Positions 1-5,804 of a DNA stretch of 6,002 bases are shown one piece after another. The notes under the pieces were generated by a model. That model had not been told where the DNA came from, searched no databases, and saw only the letters and a program-made list of their open reading frames with translations. The stretch lies in assembly GCA_012270805.1 (NCBI GenBank), contig JAAXHR010000456.1:1-6002 (forward strand). The letters run 5' to 3'. Source of the stretch: Dehalococcoidia bacterium (lineage in GTDB: Bacteria; Chloroflexota; Dehalococcoidia; Lucifugimonadales; Lucifugimonadaceae). Numbering within the stretch: the first letter of the stretch is position 1; each line of letters opens with the position of its first letter. The position numbers and the translations under genes were made by a program.

Positions 1-305
1 ATAGATGTGACATCCACGATAGTAGAACCGCCCGCATTATAGAACTCACGCGCCTCATCAATCGCAACTTCGACGTCGAGCAATCTGAGATTGTCGATGC
101 TGCTGTTCCAGAAATGTCGCACCCACCAGAGGTTTTCCATGCTGACGGGATCGTGCATGCGTTTTAGGTTGGTGGCGCCGGGAAGCTCTTGAAGGACAGG
201 AATGAAGTCGATCAAGAGGTGCTCGTGAGTGATCGTGACACCGACTTCGCTGGGTTCGATGGGGCCTTGGACGGTTTGGACTTTGCCGACGCTTGAGTTG
301 TCCAT
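1..305 (-). CDS. Phosphotriesterase-family metal-dependent hydrolase, N-terminal part (cut by left window edge)
   Basis: The first 101 codons are visible, starting at the ATG at 305-303 and running off the left edge in an open frame. The opening residues VQTVQGPIEPSEVGVTITHE, followed by H-L-L-I-D, are the classic start of phosphotriesterase-related proteins (PTE family of the amidohydrolase superfamily). His27 and His29 of the HEH motif are the expected first two metal ligands of the TIM barrel. The segment near residues 92-101 (GGSTIVDVTS) matches the next barrel strand of the family. The carboxylated lysine, later histidines and aspartate that complete the binuclear metal site lie outside the window. 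Family members hydrolyse phosphotriesters, lactones or related esters in the cytoplasm, so the substrate cannot be named. An AGGA sits 11 bases before the ATG, a slightly long spacing. The epimerase gene lies 54 bases upstream on the same strand and the two probably form an operon. The family call is strong; the substrate is unknown. Confidence 0.85.
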   Translation of the reverse strand, partial: MDNSSVGKVQTVQGPIEPSEVGVTITHEHLLIDFIPVLQELPGATNLKRMHDPVSMENLWWVRHFWNSSIDNLRLLDVEVAIDEAREFYNAGGSTIVDVTS

Positions 306-359
306 TTGGTTGGTGTTCCTGTGGATCTGTCTTTGGGGTTTCGCGGGTGTCGTCGTCGT

Positions 360-1220
360 TTATAGATCGCGCCAAGAGTGTTGCTGCTCCCAGCCGAGGA
401 TGCGCTTCGCCTTGGCAGGACTGATGGCCGAAGTGAAACCCGGCAGCGGAGCCCGGAGCTCGGCTTCTGGGTAGGCCATCGCGATCGCTTCTTCTGTCGG
501 GACTTCCAAGAAAGTGTCGGTGGCGTTGATGAAGAACGCCTCGTGGCCGTCCCATTCCTTTTCGATGGCTAAACGACACGCGGCGGCAGATTCTTCGATG
601 TCTGAGTATCCCCAGAAATCCATCGCGTTGCGGCGGAAAGGGTTAGTCAAGTCGGTGCCGCCCGCATTCTTGCGCTCCAACTGTTCTTCCTTGTGGCCGA
701 GCCAGTGGAAGCGCATAGATGCGATCTGCATCTTTCCAGGATTGCGCCGGATGAAGGTGTCCGCCATGACCTCGCCATACCACTTTGACATCGCGTAGGA
801 GTCTTGGCAGAGGGTGTCTTGCTCTTCATCGAGAGGAAAATAAGGGCGAGGGACGCGGTTGCGGGAGAAGGCGGCACCGATGGCGTTGATGCTGGAGGCC
901 ATGACGATGTTGTAGACGCCGTGCTTCTCCGCCGCTTCAAGCACGGCCCAGTTGGACATGGTGTTTACGCGGAGGACTTCCCACTCGGAGGCGATGAGCG
1001 GGTTAGGTATCGCAGCCATGTGTATGACCTTGTCGCACCCTTCCATGACCCGCATCGCTTCATCGGATTCGGTAACATCAGCGGCGATGAACTCGAAGCC
1101 GTCGGTTGAGCGAGGTTTCTTTTGATCGGTGCTGACTACTTCATAGCCATTCGCAAGAAGGTCGCTGATGATTACCCGGCCCATTTTGCCTGAGCCGCCG
1201 GTTACAAGGACTTTGGTCAT
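360..1220 (-). CDS. NAD(P)-dependent epimerase/dehydratase (extended SDR family)
   Basis: This complete 286-residue protein has the layout of the extended short-chain dehydrogenase/reductase family (NAD-dependent epimerase/dehydratase). The N-terminal dinucleotide-binding loop TGGSGKMG (residues 7-14) fits TGxxGxxG. Asp32 at the end of the second beta strand suggests preference for NAD over NADP. AADVT at 46-50 and HMAA at 67-70 are the expected cofactor-contact strands. Ser109/Ser110, Tyr142 and Lys146 (YAMSK) form the catalytic Ser-Tyr-xxx-Lys set. The C-terminal SPAKAKRILGW (267-277) is the usual closing element of sugar-nucleotide or uronate-type members. Such enzymes oxidise, epimerise or dehydrate sugars and related hydroxy compounds in the cytoplasm; the exact substrate is not readable. 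Its length is normal for the smaller members of the family. It is transcribed leftward, with the phosphotriesterase-like gene 54 bases downstream, so both may act in the breakdown of one organic compound. The start at 1220-1218 is placed by the glycine-rich loop directly after it. Confidence 0.92.
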   Translation of the reverse strand: MTKVLVTGGSGKMGRVIISDLLANGYEVVSTDQKKPRSTDGFEFIAADVTESDEAMRVMEGCDKVIHMAAIPNPLIASEWEVLRVNTMSNWAVLEAAEKHGVYNIVMASSINAIGAAFSRNRVPRPYFPLDEEQDTLCQDSYAMSKWYGEVMADTFIRRNPGKMQIASMRFHWLGHKEEQLERKNAGGTDLTNPFRRNAMDFWGYSDIEESAAACRLAIEKEWDGHEAFFINATDTFLEVPTEEAIAMAYPEAELRAPLPGFTSAISPAKAKRILGWEQQHSWRDL

Positions 1221-1344
1221 GATGTCTCGCTTATTGGTGGTCTAAGTCGAAGGAGTAACATTTTCCAAATAGTAAGACACTCGGCTAGATCAGGTTAGAA
1301 TCTCGCTAGGATTTCTGCTCACGCAAACATGATTTTTTAACCGG
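1221..1344. promoter_or_regulatory. Divergent intergenic region between metabolic block and cassette
   Basis: These 124 bases separate the leftward epimerase from the rightward nuclease-helicase and must hold at least the promoter of the rightward cassette. The stretch is visibly AT-rich from about 1258 onward compared with the epimerase gene. I see no long inverted repeat that would mark an operator and no sigma-54 type element. A leftward promoter is presumably here as well, but I could not single out convincing hexamers for it. Confidence 0.5.
1274..1301 (+). promoter_or_regulatory. Candidate sigma-70-type promoter for the nuclease-helicase cassette
   Basis: AAGACA at 1274-1279 matches four of six bases of the consensus -35 box. 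TAGAAT at 1296-1301 matches five of six bases of the -10 box. The spacer is 16 bases. Transcription would begin near 1308, giving a leader of roughly 37 bases before the ATG at 1345. Hexamer matches of this quality occur by chance in AT-rich DNA, so this is a suggestion based on position and spacing. Confidence 0.3.
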
Positions 1345-4300
1345 ATGCAAAGTCATAATCATGCTTCAGCCCAAAACGCAACGATGAGGACTGAGCCTGT
1401 CAATGAACGCCTTCATGTCCGATGGCGTGAGACACGACAAAGATTCGACTACGATGCCGAATACGTGACGATAGGTTCTATATCCGGCCTGATCAAAGAT
1501 TCTTTCCAACACGACGAGACTGTCCGTAAATTGCTGTGTGATTCTTTGGTTCTAAGTCGTCGGAACAAAGAAACGACGGATGCAGACGAATACTCGCGCT
1601 TCGTGTCCGCTCTTTCTTTGAAACTACTCCAACGCGGGCGGATGCCCTTGCCCACGTTAGAAATCGAACGAGCAGCAATCCGTGCTTTTGACCTAGAAAA
1701 GCGCACGAACGACCTGAGCGAAACCGATGGCGGTGAGTTGGGGTGGGAATCGAAGTCAGGCTGGCCATACAAAATCGACCGAAGTAAATTCGTTTCTCGA
1801 TTATCCCAACGTCGGAAATTCGAACTTGAAGCAGACTTCCAAGAGCCGTTGCTCGATTCGCCGTACGAACTCCAATTCATCACTCAATGGGTATCTCGAA
1901 ACCTTGGCGAGGAAGTTGCCCATTGGATTACTCCTCAAGCACCACTAGACACCCTGATTGAATCGTCCCCCAAAGGTCAACACGAAGCCGCATCAGGAAG
2001 ACGAGTTGACTTTCTGGTCAACTCACCAGGAACTGATCCATTCGTTATCGAGATCGACGGTCCTGAACACCAGAGTGCCTACGATGTGGATCAACAGCGC
2101 GACAGTTCGCTGAAACGATCGACCGGGATGGACGTGATTCGAGTCACCAACCAAGAGATAACGCCTGGGCCTAGCGAAAAACTGGAGCAAATAAAACAAC
2201 GGTTCAGAGTTGCCGCTGAAACCCAGATTCATGGTGTTGACACGACTGAGGTAACAGGCCACGAGCGGTGCGCTGAATTTGCGCTAGCTTGTTCGATTGC
2301 ATCCAAAATCCAGTTCGTCATTGCTCAAGCCGTGTCCCGGGGATGGCTGAGCGGCAACGAGTGGAACCTCGATATATCTTTCGGAGGTCCAGCCGTTGCG
2401 GGCGCGGTGTTGGATGTTTTGCGGATGTACTCGGCGTATGACCGGCTGTATGGCGGCGAATCTCGACCAGACAGGTGCACGCTTCGAACTGAAGACGGAA
2501 CGGTCCGAACGTGGCGGTGGAGCGGAGGGCAATGGGTCGAGAGCGAAGATCCCGAACTGGGGCAATCGCCCCTGAAGATCCTCATCGAACATGATTCCAG
2601 CCCCTACGATGAACTGGTTAAACGAGATATGGATTTCATCATACGTCCAGCTTTTCTGCCAGTTGAATTCAGTGTCGATCTACATTCGGACTTTCCACGC
2701 ACGCCGATCGATGCAGAGACATATGAAGTCGCTAAACCAGCTTTGACGTTTTTCCTGCAAAACGTGTTCAGAAAGCAGGATTTCAGACAGGGTCAAGGGT
2801 TGGCGATATGGCGGACGTTGCGTCAGGAAGACACCATCGTGTTACTTCCCACTGGGGGAGGCAAGAGCATCATCTATCAGTTGTCCGGATTGTTAATGCC
2901 CGGCATCACCATGGTGATCGATCCCATCGTCGCATTGATCGAGGACCAAGTCGAGGGATTGCGCAGATACGGCATAGAACGCGTGACAGGTATCTCGTCG
3001 GCGTTAGAGCAAACTGAACGACAAACGATCTTGCGCTGTGCGGAGAGAGGCGAGTTTCAATTCATATTGATGGCCCCAGAAAGATTACAGTCGCCGGAAT
3101 TCCGCGACACAGTCGGTGTCTTGCGTTCGAGTTCCTTGATTAATCTCGCCGTCATCGACGAAGCTCATTGCGTATCTGAATGGGGGCACGAGTTTCGCCC
3201 CGCTTATCTCCGTCTTGCTGATACTTTGAGGACTATTTGCCGCGACGGAAGTGGGACAGCTCCTCCATTATTGGCACTGACTGGGACGGCCTCACGCGCC
3301 GTGTTGCGAGACATGATGATCGAATTGGGAATTGATCAATCACGGAGCGATAACGTGGTGCGCCCCGATTCCTTCGATAGGCAAGAGTTGAAATTCGAGA
3401 TTCGCCGAGAACGAACGTCGAGAACCGGAATGAATGCTCTAAGAGGAGTTTTGCAGACTCTCCCTCATCGGTTTCCCGGTACAACAACACAGTTTTTCGA
3501 CCCACGTAGACGCGATACATCATCCGGCATCGTGTTCGTTCGCGCTGTCAATGCGCGAGATTGGGGATTGAACGCAACGAGCAGGGCAGTCTCGGATGCC
3601 ACGCGATCGAGAGTTGGCACCTATTCTGGAAGTACTGTTCCCAAAGGGCACGACGCGAAGGAATGGGAGCGCGTCAAGCAGCAAAATGCTCGAGAGTTTA
3701 AGGACAACGACGTCCCGATATTGGTGGCGACCAAGGCCTTTGGCATGGGTATCGACAAACCAAACATTCGGTTTGTGGTTCATAACGGAATGCCGGGATC
3801 GATTGAGAGTTTTTACCAAGAAGCGGGTCGCGCAGGTCGCGACGGAAAGAGAGCGTGGTGTATTGCTGTCACTTCCGAATTTGATGAAAGACGAACTAAC
3901 GCATTGCTGGATCCGAATGCTGATCTGGAAGATATCCGAGCACTGTTCGAGAAAAGTCGCAATGACTGGAATCGCATGGATGATGTCACAAGCGCGATCT
4001 TCTTTCACTTGGATTCTTTCAGCGGTGTGAGAGACGAGATCAAACAGGTTAACAACGTTCTGAGCAAACTTGGGGATCTTACAGAAGCGAATCAGGTGCG
4101 GATTACTTACCGGGGTGAAACCGAACGGAAACAGTTCGAGTATGCCATCGTTCGACTCGTCCGCGCCGGAGTTGTTGCGGACTACGAAATTGATTGGAGT
4201 CAGAAGCAATTTTTTGTGGATATACCGCGTTTCGACTTCAATCACTGCAAAGCAAAAGTAATTAAACATGTAGAGCTTGCCCAACCCAGGCGTAGCCGCA

Positions 4301-5070
4301 TATTCGCCGAACGGGTTCATTCGATATCAGAAAAATCGCCCCGTGAATCAGCAATAGACCTGGTATCAGCCTTGATTGAATTTACATACGATGTCATCGA
4401 ACGGTCGCGACGACGCGCAATTCAGGAAGCAATCAATCTAGCTCGCATTGAGACTACAGACGCGGGCATTCGCCGTCGCATAATCGAGTATCTTCAGGAG
4501 GGAGTCGATTCGGAGCGTATAGAAGAACTTTTGTCGAAGCCGCAAGACAACCTCGATGGTTGGTGGGAACTGATAGAGAAGATGCAAACAGCAGTCGACG
4601 CGGGTGAATTGCGGGGACTATCGATACGGGCGTTGGAATCCTATCCTGATGATCCTGGCTTGCTGTTCGCTCGCGCCGCATCTGAAGCGATGAGTTCCGA
4701 TCGCGACGACACAGTTTGCTACAGCACCTTCACTTTCGGTGTTCAATCCAGTGTTGAGTACCAAACAACCAGTAATCAGATCTCCGAGTTGATCACTAAC
4801 CTTTACGAGTTCGGCGAAACTCGATCTGAGGTACTTTGTTCACTGCTTACGTTAGGGTTGCTTCAACTCGGATCGAACGCAGAGGATTACAGGCCGTTCC
4901 GATTGCAGGCGTACGAATATGCTCGGAATTCACAGAATCCCGAAACTGCGACGGTTGCCGCAACGTTTGCCTTGCACGAAGCTGTAGAGCGGGCTGCCGA
5001 TATGGTGAGTAGATGGCGAAACCGGTACGGCGACAAATGTCTACTACTGCTAGGAGTTACTAAGGGGTAG
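1345..5070 (+). CDS. DUF559/Vsr-like nuclease fused to RecQ-type DNA helicase, putative defence protein
   Basis: This 1241-residue protein combines several modules. Residues 1-170 match nothing I know. Residues about 172-290 resemble DUF559/Vsr-like PD-(D/E)XK endonucleases: Glu175 in SPYE, PQ at 197-198, Asp222 in RVDFLV, then E236-I-D238-G and H242, R252, and the closing GMDVIRVTNQEI (261-272). Residues 300-470 are a mixed linker. Residues 475-840 carry the RecQ helicase motifs: FRQGQ (480-484, motif 0), PTGGGKS (502-508, Walker A, Lys507), DEAH (605-608) followed by the RecQ-specific SEWGHEFRP loop, LTGTAS (645-650), ATKAFGMGIDKP (795-806) and QEAGRAGRDG (825-834). A winged-helix-like segment (about 930-960) and a long helical tail follow. 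The four-cysteine zinc site and an HRDC domain are not seen, so this is not housekeeping RecQ. It should use ATP to track along DNA and cut it. It is coupled to the membrane coiled-coil gene 3 bases downstream. The start is uncertain: no clear ribosome site precedes 1345, and Met14 (1384) is an alternative. Confidence 0.9.
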   Translation: MQSHNHASAQNATMRTEPVNERLHVRWRETRQRFDYDAEYVTIGSISGLIKDSFQHDETVRKLLCDSLVLSRRNKETTDADEYSRFVSALSLKLLQRGRMPLPTLEIERAAIRAFDLEKRTNDLSETDGGELGWESKSGWPYKIDRSKFVSRLSQRRKFELEADFQEPLLDSPYELQFITQWVSRNLGEEVAHWITPQAPLDTLIESSPKGQHEAASGRRVDFLVNSPGTDPFVIEIDGPEHQSAYDVDQQRDSSLKRSTGMDVIRVTNQEITPGPSEKLEQIKQRFRVAAETQIHGVDTTEVTGHERCAEFALACSIASKIQFVIAQAVSRGWLSGNEWNLDISFGGPAVAGAVLDVLRMYSAYDRLYGGESRPDRCTLRTEDGTVRTWRWSGGQWVESEDPELGQSPLKILIEHDSSPYDELVKRDMDFIIRPAFLPVEFSVDLHSDFPRTPIDAETYEVAKPALTFFLQNVFRKQDFRQGQGLAIWRTLRQEDTIVLLPTGGGKSIIYQLSGLLMPGITMVIDPIVALIEDQVEGLRRYGIERVTGISSALEQTERQTILRCAERGEFQFILMAPERLQSPEFRDTVGVLRSSSLINLAVIDEAHCVSEWGHEFRPAYLRLADTLRTICRDGSGTAPPLLALTGTASRAVLRDMMIELGIDQSRSDNVVRPDSFDRQELKFEIRRERTSRTGMNALRGVLQTLPHRFPGTTTQFFDPRRRDTSSGIVFVRAVNARDWGLNATSRAVSDATRSRVGTYSGSTVPKGHDAKEWERVKQQNAREFKDNDVPILVATKAFGMGIDKPNIRFVVHNGMPGSIESFYQEAGRAGRDGKRAWCIAVTSEFDERRTNALLDPNADLEDIRALFEKSRNDWNRMDDVTSAIFFHLDSFSGVRDEIKQVNNVLSKLGDLTEANQVRITYRGETERKQFEYAIVRLVRAGVVADYEIDWSQKQFFVDIPRFDFNHCKAKVIKHVELAQPRRSRIFAERVHSISEKSPRESAIDLVSALIEFTYDVIERSRRRAIQEAINLARIETTDAGIRRRIIEYLQEGVDSERIEELLSKPQDNLDGWWELIEKMQTAVDAGELRGLSIRALESYPDDPGLLFARAASEAMSSDRDDTVCYSTFTFGVQSSVEYQTTSNQISELITNLYEFGETRSEVLCSLLTLGLLQLGSNAEDYRPFRLQAYEYARNSQNPETATVAATFALHEAVERAADMVSRWRNRYGDKCLLLLGVTKG
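5062..5067 (+). promoter_or_regulatory. Strong ribosome binding site inside the end of the helicase gene
   Basis: AAGGGG lies 6 bases before the ATG at 5074 and overlaps the last codons of the helicase gene, whose stop is at 5068-5070. This fixes the start of the downstream gene and implies translational coupling, so the two proteins are probably made together. Confidence 0.7.
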
Positions 5071-5073
5071 CTA

Positions 5074-5697
5074 ATGCTTGAAGAACTCCAGTCCAAGATT
5101 GAAGCCGCACACGGACGGCTCTCTGGATTATCAGACGACATAGAACGAATGCGCTCTATCGAAGATGCATTAATCGAAACTGACCGGAGCATTGCTGCCT
5201 CCGCCAACGACCTGAAGTCGTTCGTTGATGCTGCGAGTCGCACCCATCAGTCTCTCATTGATGCTGCGGACGCCTTCAAGGATGCCGCTAATACTCTTGG
5301 GACGATCGATGTTGTCAAACTTTCCGAAACGATCAACGCTGGCAATGATCAGATTCGCGCTGAAATACTTCGTACGGAAACTAGATCACACGAAGACTTG
5401 GAAAACGTGGCAAGGCGCATTGTGGACACGGCAGCTGAGACATCCAACCAAGTCAGCACTCAAATTGCCAGAAATCATGAAGATACGCAACAAGAGTTGG
5501 AAACTACAGAAAGTCAGTTGACGAGCTCTATCGTTGCGAGCGGCGAAGCAACACTCAAACAAATCGACTCAAGTGCCAACGGATTGAACGACGCAACGCG
5601 TCGTGCGCTAGTGCCGCTGAAATGGTTCGGAGGTGCGACGTTCTTGATCTCAATCGCTATTCTCGTTGTTACAGTGCTTATACTCGCGAATGAATAA
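5074..5697 (+). CDS. Coiled-coil protein with C-terminal transmembrane anchor, partner of the nuclease-helicase
   Basis: I do not recognise a named family for this 207-residue protein. Residues 1 to about 178 are almost entirely helical and charged, rich in Glu, Asp, Ala, Ser and Gln, with only two prolines in the whole window-encoded chain region near the membrane being apparent as breakers. The DAA motifs starting at residues 52, 63 and 70 are spaced by 11 and then 7 residues, a mixed hendecad/heptad pattern typical of long coiled coils. HED recurs at 106 and 135. Residues about 184-204 (WFGGATFLISIAILVVTVLI) form one hydrophobic membrane helix, followed by only three residues, ANE. There is no signal peptide, so the expected topology is tail-anchored, with the coiled coil in the cytoplasm. 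The gene begins 3 bases after the helicase stop with AAGGGG as ribosome site. It could tether the helicase to the membrane, act as a sensor, or be a membrane-acting effector. Similarity to chemoreceptor or tape-measure helices is likely only compositional. Confidence 0.85.
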   Translation: MLEELQSKIEAAHGRLSGLSDDIERMRSIEDALIETDRSIAASANDLKSFVDAASRTHQSLIDAADAFKDAANTLGTIDVVKLSETINAGNDQIRAEILRTETRSHEDLENVARRIVDTAAETSNQVSTQIARNHEDTQQELETTESQLTSSIVASGEATLKQIDSSANGLNDATRRALVPLKWFGGATFLISIAILVVTVLILANE

Positions 5698-5758
5698 GGG
5701 GCCCATGAGGATCCCCCGCAATTGGTGGGGAGCGTTTCTCTGTGAGAATGCCCCCTTT
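5696..5758 (+). terminator. Structured terminator-like region after the cassette
   Basis: AAGGGG at 5696-5701 can pair with CCCCTT at 5752-5757 and enclose two smaller hairpins. One joins 5714-5719 with 5725-5730, including one G-T wobble, around an AATTG loop. The other joins TTCTC (5736-5740) with GAGAA (5744-5748) around TGT. An alternative fold pairs GGGG (5727-5730) with the C-run at 5751-5755, extending the second hairpin, and ends in CTTTG. The run of T is only three long, so this is not a textbook intrinsic terminator. Its position directly after the last stop codon makes it the best candidate for the rightward transcript end. Confidence 0.45.
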
Positions 5759-5768
5759 GCCTACGGTA

Positions 5769-5790
5769 TTTCCCCCGCGAGCGGGGGAAA
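5769..5790. repeat. Perfect 10-base inverted repeat (G/C-rich hairpin) between convergent genes
   Basis: TTTCCCCCGC at 5769-5778 and its exact reverse complement GCGGGGGAAA at 5781-5790 are separated by two bases, giving in practice a nine-pair stem with a CGAG loop. It lies 14 bases beyond the stop of the leftward propeller gene and 71 bases beyond the stop of the rightward cassette, so it could stop transcription or stabilise RNA from either side. Neither strand has a T-run after the stem, so rho-independent termination is not clear. It may also be a dispersed palindromic repeat of this genome. Confidence 0.6.
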
Positions 5791-5804
5791 CCTCTGTGTG
5801 GTGG

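Noticed and set aside
58..579. A 173-codon minus-strand open frame spanning the hydrolase-epimerase junction
   Set aside because: Its product is a low-complexity Arg/His/Pro-rich sequence typical of a shifted frame in G+C-rich coding DNA. It overlaps two well-supported genes in another frame.
1333..1340. T-run at 1332-1337 as an attenuator or terminator in the leader
   Set aside because: No G/C-rich stem precedes it within the leader, so there is no support for termination there.
3520..4320. A 266-codon open frame on the minus strand inside the helicase gene
   Set aside because: It lies entirely antisense to the conserved helicase motifs V and VI and the following region. Its translation shows no recognisable motif, and the plus-strand protein fully explains this DNA.
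1345..5070. Assignment of the large protein as housekeeping RecQ
   Set aside because: It is about twice the usual RecQ length, has a nuclease domain in front, and lacks the zinc-binding cysteines and a recognisable HRDC domain.
1345..5697. Assignment to PsyrTA or Zorya
   Set aside because: PsyrTA would need a phosphoribosyltransferase-like partner, and Zorya would need MotA/MotB-like ZorA and ZorB. The neighbour here is a simple tail-anchored coiled coil, so only a general analogy is justified.
5769..5790. Possible CRISPR repeat, because the palindromic core resembles some type I repeats
   Set aside because: Only one copy exists in the window, with no regularly spaced second copy and no cas gene nearby.
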